NCBI GenBank assembly: GCA_945889645.1
Contig: CAMDCA010000017.1
Location: forward strand, 1 to 39,298
Origin: Rhizobium sp. Q54
GTDB taxonomy: Bacteria > Pseudomonadota > Alphaproteobacteria > UBA2966 > CAIVPW01
DNA length: 39,298 nucleotides
Reading direction: 5' to 3'
Below are positions 29,725 to 38,239 of the stretch, piece by piece. The translations under genes were made by a program, and so were the position numbers. The notes beneath the pieces were generated by a model. The model made no database searches. It had not been told where the DNA came from and worked only from the letters and a program-made list of their open reading frames with translations. How positions within the stretch are numbered: position 1 is the stretch's first letter; every line of letters begins with the position of its first letter.

Positions 29725-30693
29725 ATGGCGCGCCATCACTCCCAGGTCCTGATCATCGGTTCCGGTCCGGCCGGCTACACCGCCGCGATCTATGCGGCGC
29801 GCGCCAGCCTGGCGCCCATCATGGTGCGCGGCCTGCAGCCGGGCGGGCAGATGACCATCACCACCGACGTCGAGAACTATCCGGGCTTCGCCGACGTCAT
29901 CCAGGGCCCATGGCTGATGGAGCAGATGGAGAAGCAGGCGCGCCACGTCGGCACGACGATGATCGACGACATCATCACGTCGGTCGACCTGTCGAAGCGC
30001 CCATTCGAAGCGGTTGGCGATTCGGGCGACATCTACTCCGGCGACGCCCTCATCATCGCCACCGGTGCGCGCGCGCGTTGGCTCGGCCTGCCGTCGGAAG
30101 AGAAGTTCAAGGGCTTCGGCGTATCGGCGTGCGCGACCTGCGACGGCTTCTTCTACAAGGGCCGCGAAGTGATCGTCGTCGGCGGCGGCAACACCGCCGT
30201 CGAGGAATCGCTGTACCTCGCCAACTTCGTCTCCAAGGTGACGCTGGTGCACCGGCGCGACTCGCTGCGCGCCGAGCAGATCATGCAGAAGCGCCTGTTC
30301 GCACACCCCAAGATCAGGGTCGTGTGGGATTCGGCGATCGACGAGATTCACGGCACCCAGAACCCGCCGGGCGTCAACGCCGTGCGCCTGCGCAACGTGC
30401 GTACGGGTGCTACGACGGACATGGCCGTGCACGGGGTGTTCATCGCCATCGGCCACGATCCTTCGACCGAATTGTTCCGCGGCAAGATCACCATGGACGA
30501 GAGTGGCTACATCAAGGCGCTGCCCGGCTCGACCCGCACCAATGTGCCGGGCGTGTTCGCCGCCGGCGACGTGCAGGACGCGGTCTATCGCCAGGCGGTG
30601 ACGGCCGCCGGCACCGGCTGCATGGCCGCCCTCGACGCCCAGCATTTCCTGGCCGACGAGGCCGACAACGCCGCGCGCGACGCCGCGGAGTAG
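29725..30693 (+). CDS. trxB: Thioredoxin reductase
   Basis: NADPH-dependent flavoenzyme that reduces thioredoxin. 322 residues from the ATG at 29725 (AAGG upstream). FAD site IIGSGPAGYTAAIYAARA (10-27), redox-active CATC (C136/C139) in ACATCDGFF, NADPH site VVGGGNTAVEESLYLA, and the C-terminal FAD motif FAAGDVQDAVYRQAVTAAGTGCMAALDA. The low-molecular-weight TrxB architecture is complete. A TPR gene follows after 6 bases, so the two are probably cotranscribed. Confidence 0.97.
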   Translation: MARHHSQVLIIGSGPAGYTAAIYAARASLAPIMVRGLQPGGQMTITTDVENYPGFADVIQGPWLMEQMEKQARHVGTTMIDDIITSVDLSKRPFEAVGDSGDIYSGDALIIATGARARWLGLPSEEKFKGFGVSACATCDGFFYKGREVIVVGGGNTAVEESLYLANFVSKVTLVHRRDSLRAEQIMQKRLFAHPKIRVVWDSAIDEIHGTQNPPGVNAVRLRNVRTGATTDMAVHGVFIAIGHDPSTELFRGKITMDESGYIKALPGSTRTNVPGVFAAGDVQDAVYRQAVTAAGTGCMAALDAQHFLADEADNAARDAAE

Positions 30694-30699
30694 CCTCCG

Positions 30700-31410
30700 A
30701 TGTCGTTTCGACTCTTCGTTCTTGCAGCGGCTGTCCTCGTCGCCGGCCTCGCGGCGCCTGCGTCGGCCCAGGACGTCGCTGACGAGTGGCGGAAGCATCT
30801 GCTCGACGGTGCCACCGCCTACGGGCTTGCCCAGATGGACGTGGCGACGAAGGAGATCGATGCGGCGATGGCGATCGCCGAAAAGAACTTCGTCACCGAC
30901 GACGACAAGATGATCGCGACCCTGCTGAACGTCGTGCCGCTGCGCCGCGTCCAGGGCAAGCTGCCGGAGGCCGCCGCCCTTGGCGAGCAGATGCTCGCCC
31001 GCATCGCCCGGCGCGACGGCAGCGATGACAGCCCCGAGCTGATGGCGCCTCTCATTCTGCAAGCCGCCATCTACCGCGAGATGATGAACTGGGACGCATC
31101 CGACAAGGCGTACCTGCGCACCATCGACCTGCACGTGAAGTACTACGGCGACGCGCATCCGCGCACTGCGACCGCAATGGAGGATCGCGCCGTCATGCTC
31201 GGCAAGGCCGGACGCACGGCCGACGGGCTCGCGGTCTTTGCCGAGGTCGTTGACCTCTGGGTGTACGGCTTCGGCCCCAATCACTTGCGCGAAGCCATCA
31301 GCCGCCGTGGCTATGCCGAGGCTCTGCGCAACGCCGGCCAGCCGGAAGCGGCGACGGAGCAGGAAAGGCGCGCCGCCGAGATCAACGCGATCTGGAACGC
31401 CGGCCGCTAG
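30700..31410 (+). CDS. Secreted tetratricopeptide-repeat protein
   Basis: 236 residues, start ATG 30700, 6 bases after trxB. A Sec signal peptide (FVLAAAVLVAGLAAPASAQD, cleavage near residue 23). The mature part is made of TPR-like helical pairs, including a 'HPRTATAMEDRAVMLGKAGRTADGLAVFAEVVDLWVYGFGPNHLREA' segment typical of TPR_10/12 repeats. A periplasmic scaffold role is inferred. The TAG stop at 31408-31410 is followed, in the same frame and without another stop, by the next ORF (see 31411-31869). Confidence 0.85.
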   Translation: MSFRLFVLAAAVLVAGLAAPASAQDVADEWRKHLLDGATAYGLAQMDVATKEIDAAMAIAEKNFVTDDDKMIATLLNVVPLRRVQGKLPEAAALGEQMLARIARRDGSDDSPELMAPLILQAAIYREMMNWDASDKAYLRTIDLHVKYYGDAHPRTATAMEDRAVMLGKAGRTADGLAVFAEVVDLWVYGFGPNHLREAISRRGYAEALRNAGQPEAATEQERRAAEINAIWNAGR

Positions 31411-31869
31411 GGCCTTCCCTCGGCCGCTTCGGGCAAGCGCGCCCAGGGCATCGAGGTCCGCGAAGATGCGTGTGCCCCTGTCCTGTGCCAGTTGGTCTAC
31501 CGCACGACCGTGTCCGATCTGCCCGTGACCGTGTGGCAGTCCTTCACCGAGCGCCACGCCGCCGAGGTTGAAGTCCAGGTGCGCGGCACCGGCGAGCAGG
31601 GTCGCTTCCCCACCGCCTCGCGCTGTGACGCGCCCTACAACCGGGTCTACGTCATGCTGCTCGACAAGTACGGCCAGTCTGATGTGCCCGTGCTGTCCCG
31701 CACCGAGCCCAGCCCGGCCGCCACCACCATTTACGTCCGCGAGGTGACCTTCACCTTCACCGACGGTGCCCAGGTGCGGCAGAAGCGTGACTTGACCGAG
31801 GACGGCACCTGCGCCGTGCGAGTATCCTATCGCCCGGCCTCTACGTCGGCAGGAGACGCCACGTTCTGA
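31411..31869 (+). CDS. Conserved-looking ORF in frame after a TAG stop, start uncertain
   Basis: The frame is open from the TAG of the preceding TPR gene (31408-31410) to a stop at 31867-31869. The only in-frame initiation codon noted is TTG at 31492, which would give 125 residues, but recognisable coding character begins earlier (GIEVREDACAPVLCQLVYRTTVSDLPVTVWQSF). The body (RHAAEVEVQVRGTGEQGR, VYVMLLDKYGQSDVP, TTIYVREVTFTFTDG, RQKRDLTEDGTCAVRVSYRP) looks like a beta-rich, secreted-type domain with three cysteines before the last segment. It may be the C-terminal part of the TPR protein cut off by a nonsense mutation, a gene that has lost its signal peptide, or a gene starting at a rare codon. 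The function is unknown. Confidence 0.55.
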   Translation, partial: GLPSAASGKRAQGIEVREDACAPVLCQLVYRTTVSDLPVTVWQSFTERHAAEVEVQVRGTGEQGRFPTASRCDAPYNRVYVMLLDKYGQSDVPVLSRTEPSPAATTIYVREVTFTFTDGAQVRQKRDLTEDGTCAVRVSYRPASTSAGDATF

Positions 31870-31899
31870 CGGCCGGCCGCCCGGGGAGGGGCTGGTACG

Positions 31900-34128
31900 G
31901 TGCGGGCGAGGATTCGGGGCAAGGTTCTGGCGGGGGTTCAGGCCAAGATTAGGGCAGCCCTAACGGCTAGCCGGCGGCGGCTGCTTTCGAGCGTCGCGGC
32001 CGCGGCCTTTGCCTTGCCGCAACCGGTCTTGGCGGCGGCCATCGATGATGCCGCCGCGGGTCTGGTAGCCTTCCAGGCCGGCAAGAACGCCGACGCCGTC
32101 AGCCTGTTCTCGCGCGCCATCGATTCGCGCGAGCTGACCGGCAACAACCTCGCCGCCGCCTATACCAACCGCGGCCTAGCCCTCACCGCGGCAGGCAGCC
32201 ACACCCAGGCCCTGGCCGACTTTGATCGCGCCGTCGCCTTGCGTCCCGACTCCGCCGCCGCCTTGGCGGGCCGCGGCGCCGCCCTGCGCGGCCTCGGCCG
32301 CCTGGACGAGGCGATCGCCGATCTCGACAAGGCGGTCGCCAACGACCCCACCGACCGCGCCGCGCGCCACACCATCGCCGCTGTGCGCTTCGACCAAGGC
32401 ATGTTCCAAGAGGCGGTGAACCTCTACACCGAGCTCTTGCGGGCCACGCCGAACGACTCCGTGGCGCTGACCAATCGCGGCATGGCCTACCTCGGCCTGA
32501 ACGACCCGCCGCACGCGGTGCCCGATTTCGCCGCCGTCATCCGCCTGCAGCCGCAGAACCCGGTCGCGCACTACAACCGCGGCCTCGGCTTCGCCCAGGC
32601 CGAGATATGGGACCGCGCCGACGCCGACTTCATGATGGCGACGCGCCTGCAGCCCGACTTTGTCGAGGCGCACTACCAGCGCGGCCTGAACTGGACGGCG
32701 CGCGCCAAGGCGGACTGGGCCGAGGAGGAGTTCACCTTCGCCCTCGACAGCGATCCCAAGCATGTGCCGTCGCTGCTCGGCCGCGCCACCGCCCGCAAGG
32801 CGCGGGACAATGCGGCGGGGGCGCTGGCCGACCTGACGGCCGTGCTGTCCATCGATCCGAACAATGCCGAGGCACTGCAGGCGCGTGCGACGCTCAGCCT
32901 TGAGCGCGGCGCAATGAACGACGCGATCCGCGACTACGACCGCATCATCGCCGCCGCGCCGAAGAACGTCAGCGCGCTGGCCAACCGGGCCGCCGCCTAT
33001 GGGCGCCTGGGCGACTTTGCCGAGGCCGCCCGCGCTTACAGCCAGGTCCTCGTCCTCGCCCCCACCGACGCCCGGGCGCTGTACGCGCGCGGCACCGCCT
33101 ACCGGCTGCTCGGCCGCGCCGCCGAGGCGATGACCGACTTCACCGCCGCCATCGCCGCCGAGCCGAAACTCGCCGAAGCCTATGCCGAGCGCGGCGAGCT
33201 GTACTTGCGTGACGCCAAGCTGGCGGAAGCCAACGCCGATTTCACCGCCGTCATCGGCCTGGTGCCGACCTACGCCGGCGCGTGGACCAACCGTGGCATC
33301 GTGCGCCACCGCCAAGGCGACACCGCAGGTGCCGTGCGCGACTTCGATGCCGCCATCGCCTTGGCGCCGCGCTCCGCGCCCGCCTACTACAACCGCGGCA
33401 ACGCCCATGCCGCGCTCGGCGACTATACCCACGCGTTGGAGGACTACACCGCCGCCGTCGCCATTGCGCCCACCGCCGAGGCGCAGCACAACCGCGCCAA
33501 CGCCCTAGTCGCGCTGGGTCGCAGCGACGACGCACTGCCGGCCTACGACGCCGCCATCGCGCTCAGTCCGAACTTTGCGCTGGCGCACTACAACCGTGGC
33601 GTCGCCTACAACCGTGCCGGCAAGCCCGAGCAGGCGCTCGCCGACTTGTCGCGCGCGGTCGAGCTCAACGCCGCGTTCGCGCCGGCGCGCCTCGAAGGCG
33701 CCGCCCTGCGCTTCGAGCAAGGCAACTTCGCCGCTGCGGCGGACGACTTCGCCGTCGCCGCCCGGCTGGATCCGGCCCAAGCGACGCGCTGGCATCTGTG
33801 GCGCTACGTCGCTGCGCAGCGTGCGGGCGCCAATGCCACCGAGGCGCGCGCCGCCCTCGCCCTCCAGGACCGCACCCAGTGGCCCGGCCCGCTCGCCGCT
33901 CTGTTCCTTGGCGAGATCGACCCCGAAGCCGCGCTGGCCGGCACCGAGGACAACCCGGAACGCGCGACCATGGCGCGCTTCTTTGCCGGCGAGTATCTGC
34001 TGCTCAACAAACAGGGCGAAGGCGCCCCCGCCCTGTTCGCCGGAGCCGTGCAGGAAGGCGTGCGGGCCGGCTACGAATACGCCGCCGCCCGCGCCGAACT
34101 GAAACGCATGGGGCTGCTCGCCAACTAG
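31900..34128 (+). CDS. Large tetratricopeptide-repeat protein
   Basis: 742 residues from a GTG at 31900 behind the strong GGGGAGGGG site. An N-terminal signal-like segment (RRRLLSSVAAAAFALPQPVLAAA, about 26-48) is followed by about 14 consecutive 34-residue TPR units from about 50 to 630. These show the usual A-Y-NRG-AL...G....A..DF..A..L.P pattern (for example AYTNRGLALTAAGSHTQALADFDRAVALRP), then a more divergent C-terminal region. It is probably exported and acts as a protein-binding scaffold. It is the third TPR or secreted gene after trxB and ends before a bidirectional terminator. Confidence 0.9.
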   Translation: MRARIRGKVLAGVQAKIRAALTASRRRLLSSVAAAAFALPQPVLAAAIDDAAAGLVAFQAGKNADAVSLFSRAIDSRELTGNNLAAAYTNRGLALTAAGSHTQALADFDRAVALRPDSAAALAGRGAALRGLGRLDEAIADLDKAVANDPTDRAARHTIAAVRFDQGMFQEAVNLYTELLRATPNDSVALTNRGMAYLGLNDPPHAVPDFAAVIRLQPQNPVAHYNRGLGFAQAEIWDRADADFMMATRLQPDFVEAHYQRGLNWTARAKADWAEEEFTFALDSDPKHVPSLLGRATARKARDNAAGALADLTAVLSIDPNNAEALQARATLSLERGAMNDAIRDYDRIIAAAPKNVSALANRAAAYGRLGDFAEAARAYSQVLVLAPTDARALYARGTAYRLLGRAAEAMTDFTAAIAAEPKLAEAYAERGELYLRDAKLAEANADFTAVIGLVPTYAGAWTNRGIVRHRQGDTAGAVRDFDAAIALAPRSAPAYYNRGNAHAALGDYTHALEDYTAAVAIAPTAEAQHNRANALVALGRSDDALPAYDAAIALSPNFALAHYNRGVAYNRAGKPEQALADLSRAVELNAAFAPARLEGAALRFEQGNFAAAADDFAVAARLDPAQATRWHLWRYVAAQRAGANATEARAALALQDRTQWPGPLAALFLGEIDPEAALAGTEDNPERATMARFFAGEYLLLNKQGEGAPALFAGAVQEGVRAGYEYAAARAELKRMGLLAN

Positions 34129-34261
34129 GCGGGGTTCACTGCGGCATAGAGCGCCATGCCGCCGGCGTCCAGCAACAGTTGGACATCGGCGAACCCTGCC
34201 GCGATGCGCACGCGCGGCTGCTGCGCGCCGCGCGCACGGCCATGACCGCGCGCAACAAAAC

Positions 34262-34288
34262 GCCCCTCCCGCGGCAAGCGGGAGGGGC
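34262..34288. terminator. Bidirectional rho-independent terminator
   Basis: An 11-bp perfect stem GCCCCTCCCGC / GCGGGAGGGGC with a GGCAA loop. It is followed by TTTCGTTT on the plus strand and by GTTTTG on the minus strand, between the convergent TPR gene and the 133-residue gene. It is the best terminator in the window. The rest of 34129-34303 holds no gene that I can support. Confidence 0.9.
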
Positions 34289-34303
34289 TTTCGTTTGTCC
34301 GGC

Positions 34304-34705
34304 CTAACGCAGGTTGCGGTCGTTGAGGTTGGTGCCCGCCGAACTCACCGGGCGCACGCTGGAGGTGACCAGATCGCCGCGCACGGACGTGCACTCGTAG
34401 CTCAGGCGTTGCGGCCGGCCGGTGTTGGCGTCGGCCATGATGGCCTGGCCGCCGATCGACAGGCGATCGCCGGGGTCCATCTTGTGCCACACGGTGTTGG
34501 CCACGAACTCGATCGGAACACGGGCGCGGTTCTCAGAGTCGAAGTTGCCGCGCTGGCAGATCGACAGCTCGCGCTCGTACGGACCGGGGCCGCGCACGAA
34601 TTGGTCGGCCGGCTGCGGCCACCACAGTGCCGCGGCGCCACCACCGGCCGCGACCAACACCAATACTACGAGCGCCAGAGTCACCTGGCGGGAACGCTTC
34701 GTCAC
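34304..34705 (-). CDS. Small membrane-anchored protein coupled to msrP
   Basis: 133 residues, GTG start at 34705 with AGGAG 7 bases upstream; that ribosome site overlaps the stop of the msrP-like gene, so translation is likely coupled. One N-terminal membrane helix (TLALVVLVLVAAGGGAAALWW) with the rest in the periplasm. The exported part has two cysteines (LSICQRGNF, SYECTSVRG). I do not recognise the family. Its position after the molybdoenzyme, where MsrQ would often be found, raises the possibility that it is an accessory protein. Terminated by the hairpin at 34262-34288. Confidence 0.75.
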   Translation of the reverse strand: MTKRSRQVTLALVVLVLVAAGGGAAALWWPQPADQFVRGPGPYERELSICQRGNFDSENRARVPIEFVANTVWHKMDPGDRLSIGGQAIMADANTGRPQRLSYECTSVRGDLVTSSVRPVSSAGTNLNDRNLR

Positions 34706-34715
34706 CGGTCGTCTC

Positions 34716-35696
34716 CTACATGAACAAGGTGCGGTTCTGCGGCATGGATGCGTACAGCGGCGCGACGAATTCGGCGTAGCCGTTGTACAGCAGGGTCGCG
34801 CGGCGCAAGTTGCCGCCCAGCAGGCGCTCGTCCGCCTGGCTCCAGCGCGGATGATCGACCTGCGGGTTGACGTTGGCCCAGAAGCCGTACTCGCGCGGCG
34901 CCAGCGTCTCCCAAAACGTCGTCGGGCGCTGGTCGGTGAAGCGGAACTCGACGATCGACTTCACCGACTTGAAGCCGTACTTCCACGGCGCCGCCAGGCG
35001 CAGCGGCGCGCCGTGCTGCTTGGCGATCGGCTTGCCGTAGACACCGGTGGCGATGAAGGCGAGCTCGTTGGTCGCCTCTTCCATGGTCAGGCCGTCGGTG
35101 TACGGCCACGGATAGCCGGCGAAGAACTGGCGCTGGGTCGGTGCGATGTCCTTGTCGAGGAACGTCACCATGGTGACGTACTTGGCGGAGCCGAGCGGCT
35201 TGGCAAAATCGACCAGCGCCTTGAGCGGGAAGCCGCTCCACGGCACCGTCATCGACCACGCCTCGACGCAGCGGTGGCGATAGACGCGCTCTTCCAACGG
35301 CATCTGCTTGATCAGGTCATCGAAGGCGATCTTGGTCGGCTTCTCGACCATGCCGGTGATCGCCACTTCCCACGGCCGCACCGGCAGCTTGGCGGCGCGG
35401 TCGGTGATGTCTCCGGCCTGCGCCAGGAACTCATAGAAGTTGTTCCACGAGCCGGCAGCCTTCTCGGTCGTCAGGTCGCGATCGACCTTGTACTTGTCGT
35501 TGCGCTTGACCGGGTACAGCACGGCGGTCGGATCGGGCGGATCGGCCGCCAAGGCGGCCTCAAGACCGAGCGGCAAGCTGGCCAGCATCGGACCGGCGGC
35601 GAGCGCCTTCACCAGGGTGCGGCGGTTGAGGAACAACGACTCGGGCGTCGCCGCCGAGTCGGGCAACTCCCAGCCGCGGGGGTTCTTGATCAACAT
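34716..35696 (-). CDS. msrP: MsrP/YedY-type molybdopterin-dependent periplasmic reductase
   Basis: Periplasmic enzyme that, with the heme membrane protein MsrQ, repairs oxidised methionine in envelope proteins. 326 residues. A Tat-type signal has twin Arg (R25/R26, NRRTLVKALAAG) and a cleavage site near ALAADPP. The molybdenum-cofactor cysteine is C143 in YRHRCVEAWSMTVPWSGFPL. Other family segments are YPWPYTDGLTMEEATNELAFIATGVYGKP, HGAPLRLAAPWKYGFKSVKSI, and the C-terminal NVNPQVDHPRWSQA and RRATLLYNGY. No msrQ gene is in the window, and the downstream coupled gene is a 133-residue anchored protein instead. The enzyme assignment is secure. Confidence 0.94.
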   Translation of the reverse strand: MLIKNPRGWELPDSAATPESLFLNRRTLVKALAAGPMLASLPLGLEAALAADPPDPTAVLYPVKRNDKYKVDRDLTTEKAAGSWNNFYEFLAQAGDITDRAAKLPVRPWEVAITGMVEKPTKIAFDDLIKQMPLEERVYRHRCVEAWSMTVPWSGFPLKALVDFAKPLGSAKYVTMVTFLDKDIAPTQRQFFAGYPWPYTDGLTMEEATNELAFIATGVYGKPIAKQHGAPLRLAAPWKYGFKSVKSIVEFRFTDQRPTTFWETLAPREYGFWANVNPQVDHPRWSQADERLLGGNLRRATLLYNGYAEFVAPLYASMPQNRTLFM

Positions 35697-35803
35697 CGCG
35701 CAACTCCTGTGGTGAGACGGGCTCTACCTGCCGAATGTAGGGCGTTGTGACGCTGGCAGGGGGCTTGGAACAAGTCAAACCCGCGTGACTCGGCAAAGGG
35801 TCT

Positions 35804-35852
35804 TACCCACCCTCACCCCACCCTCCCCCGCCAACAGACGGGAGAGGGGGAG
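35804..35852. repeat. Intergenic C-rich/G-rich palindromic repeat
   Basis: CTCCCCC (35823-35829) pairs with GGGGGAG (35846-35852) and is preceded by CCCTCACCCCACCC. This layout (CCCTCACCCCAACCCTCTCCC... / GGGAGAGGG) is a common dispersed intergenic element in several proteobacterial genomes. It lies in the space between the msrP start and the EF-G-like stop and may act as a terminator for the EF-G-like gene. Confidence 0.6.
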
Positions 35853-35861
35853 AATAGCGCG

Positions 35862-37907
35862 TCAGGCCTTTGCGTGGAGTCCGTGCGGCTCCGTCGTGCG
35901 CGCCGCGATGACTTCGTCGGCGAGCCGGCCGATGAGTTCCTGCAGGTGGTCGAACTTCGACGTGAACGTGCCGACGCCGGCCGTGAGGGAGCGCAACTCG
36001 ATGATGAGGTCGCGGGTCTCGACCTGCGGCAGGTGCGCGGTCACCACGTCCCAGCCGGGCCACCCGTCGCGCGCGTCGAAGCCGAGGATGTGGCCGCGGC
36101 GGACCGACACCAGCGCGTTGACCTTGTTGGTGTAGTGCGACGGGACGGCGATCTCGACCTGCACGATCGGCTCCAGCAAGACCGGATCGCACTTCGGCGC
36201 GCCTTCCTGCATCGCCATGCGGCCGACGGTCTTGAACGACATCTCAGACGAGTCCACGTCGTGGTACTTGCCGTCCACCAGCTTCACCGCGACGTCCACC
36301 AGCGGGAAGCCGAGCGGCCCGCGCTTGAGGTATTCGGACACGCCCTCCTCCGCCGCCGGAATGAACTGCTTCGGCACCACGCCGCCGACGATGCCGTTCT
36401 CGAACCTGAAGCCCGAGCCGCGCGGCAGCGGCTTGATCTCCAACGTGACATCTCCGAACTGCCCGTGGCCGCCCGACTGGCGCTTGAAGCGGGCCGGCTG
36501 AGTCACCGTCTTGCGGATTGCTTCCTTGTAGGGGACGTGCGGGCGGCCGGTAGTGACCTGCAGCCCGAACTTGCTCTTCAGCCGGTCGGCGGCGACGCGC
36601 AGGTGCATCTCGCCGCATCCGGCCAGGATCCATTCGTTGGTTTCGTCGTCGTGGTAGAAGCGCAACGAGCGGTCTTCTTCCAGCAGCTTGGTCATCGCCG
36701 ATGAGATCTTTACCTCGTCGTTGCGATCGGTGGCGGCCAGCGCCAGCGCGTACACCGGCGGATGCACCGGCGCCTTGGCCAGCGGCTTCTCGCCCTTGGC
36801 CGTGCTCAGCGTGTCGCCGGTGTGCGCCTTCTCCAGGCGGCCCAGTCCGACCACATCGCCAGGCCCGGCCTGGTCGAGCTTCTCGGTCGCCGCCCCGAGC
36901 AGGCGGAACAATCCCGACACGCGCTCGCCGTTGAGCGTCATGCCGTCCTTCACCACGCCGCGCAGCACACGCGCCACCGACAGCTTGCCGCCGCGCGCGG
37001 TGTGTACGGTCTTCAGCACATGGGCGAGCGGCTCGCCGAGTTCGTCCACGCCACGGTTGCGCGCCGCACGCGCCGAGCCCGGCGTCTCATGCCGCAGCGC
37101 TTTCAGCAATCGATGCACGCCACCCATGCGATCGGCGGCGCCGAGGAACACCGGCGCGATCAGATCCTCGGACAGGTCCTTGGACAGTTGCGCCAGGACG
37201 CTGTCCTTTGGCGGCGTCACGTCCTCCAGCAGTTGCTCCATCAACTTGTCGTCGAAGTCGGCCAGCTTCTCCAGCATGCGGGCGCGCTCGGCCTTCTCGT
37301 GCGCCGCCTCGCCGGCGGGAATGTCGATGCGCTCGGACTCTTTGCCGGGCTTGTAGTGGTAGGCGCGCTCCTGGGCGAGATCGATGTAGCCGGTGACGTG
37401 CTCGCCCTCGCGCACCGGGATTTGGCGCAGCACCAGCGGCTTGGCGGAGTTCGCCTGCAGCGCGTCGAACAGGTCGGAGATCGACCCCGACGCGCGGTCG
37501 ATCTTGTTGACGAACACGAAGCGCGGCAGGTCGAGCGCATCCAGCGCCTTGAACAGCGGCACCAGCGATGGCGCCCGGTTGGGATCGGCTTCGCACACCA
37601 CCACGGCGGCATCGGCGCCTTGCAGTGCGTCCGCCGTCTCCTGCGCGAACTCGATCGAGCCCGGCGTGTCGAGGAACGTGAACGTCTCGCCCATAAACGT
37701 CGTGGTCGCGACGTTGAGCTCGACACTCATGCCGCGCGCCCGCGCCTCGGCCGACGAATCGCCGGTGGTGTTCTTCTCATCGACCTTGCCCAAGCGATTG
37801 ATGCGCCCCGTGGCGAACAGGATGTTTTCCAGCAGCGTGGTCTTGCCCGACAGATACGGGCCGACGAGGGCAATGGTGCGCGGGCCCATGGGATTGCGTG
37901 CGGGCAT
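35862..37907 (-). CDS. EF-G-like translational GTPase, divergent paralogue
   Basis: 681 residues from the ATG at 37907, with a strong GGAGG site 7 bases upstream; a longer frame to 38015 is unsupported. The EF-G domain order is intact: GTPase domain with P-loop GPYLSGKT (16-23), DTPGSIEF (80-87) and NKID (134-137), then domain II, and domains III-V (EWILAGCGEMHLRVAADRLKSKFG, SGGHGQFGDVTLEIKPL, GFPLVDVAVKLVDGKYHDVDSSEMSF). Two deviations from canonical EF-G stand out: the P-loop is GPYLSGKT instead of the usual AHIDAGKT type, and the switch II histidine of DTPGH is serine (S84). EF-G paralogues of this kind occur in many alphaproteobacteria besides the main fusA; the function is unclear. Confidence 0.92.
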   Translation of the reverse strand: MPARNPMGPRTIALVGPYLSGKTTLLENILFATGRINRLGKVDEKNTTGDSSAEARARGMSVELNVATTTFMGETFTFLDTPGSIEFAQETADALQGADAAVVVCEADPNRAPSLVPLFKALDALDLPRFVFVNKIDRASGSISDLFDALQANSAKPLVLRQIPVREGEHVTGYIDLAQERAYHYKPGKESERIDIPAGEAAHEKAERARMLEKLADFDDKLMEQLLEDVTPPKDSVLAQLSKDLSEDLIAPVFLGAADRMGGVHRLLKALRHETPGSARAARNRGVDELGEPLAHVLKTVHTARGGKLSVARVLRGVVKDGMTLNGERVSGLFRLLGAATEKLDQAGPGDVVGLGRLEKAHTGDTLSTAKGEKPLAKAPVHPPVYALALAATDRNDEVKISSAMTKLLEEDRSLRFYHDDETNEWILAGCGEMHLRVAADRLKSKFGLQVTTGRPHVPYKEAIRKTVTQPARFKRQSGGHGQFGDVTLEIKPLPRGSGFRFENGIVGGVVPKQFIPAAEEGVSEYLKRGPLGFPLVDVAVKLVDGKYHDVDSSEMSFKTVGRMAMQEGAPKCDPVLLEPIVQVEIAVPSHYTNKVNALVSVRRGHILGFDARDGWPGWDVVTAHLPQVETRDLIIELRSLTAGVGTFTSKFDHLQELIGRLADEVIAARTTEPHGLHAKA

Positions 37908-38239
37908 CGGATCCTCCTCCGATTGTGCGCAACGCGCCCCGACGAGGCGCGAAGCGCCACTGTGTCGCGCGCCACCGCGCGCAACGCCCACCGCCCAATA
38001 TGCAGCCGTCAGCAATCCGTCAGCCGCAACGCGGCAGGCTACTGCACCCCCATCGTTTCAAAGGCAGGCACCCGGTGGCAAGGGGGTACGCGTCGGATGG
38101 CGGAGGCTGGGAGATTCGACCAGGGTGGAGCCGCGCGGGCCAAAGGATATGGCGACATATGGGCCTCCTGCCCGTAGGTCCCGGGGAGGTTTGTAGCGCG
38201 GCCCGCCCTGCCGGCCGGGCACCACAGCGGCACTCGGTC
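37908..38239. other. Non-coding stretch between EF-G-like and AbiJ-like genes
   Basis: 332 bases with no gene I can support. A 64-codon minus-strand reading (38039-38233) is Pro/Arg-rich with no ribosome site. The stretch contains the EF-G-like leader and short GC-rich inverted repeats (for example GCCGGC near 38211). It is the boundary between core genes and the accessory-looking right end. Confidence 0.4.

Noticed and set aside
28810-31557. Long minus-strand reading frame (over 900 codons) opposite trxB and the TPR gene
   Set aside because: Antisense to trxB and its neighbours, with the same biased composition; an artefact of GC-rich coding DNA.
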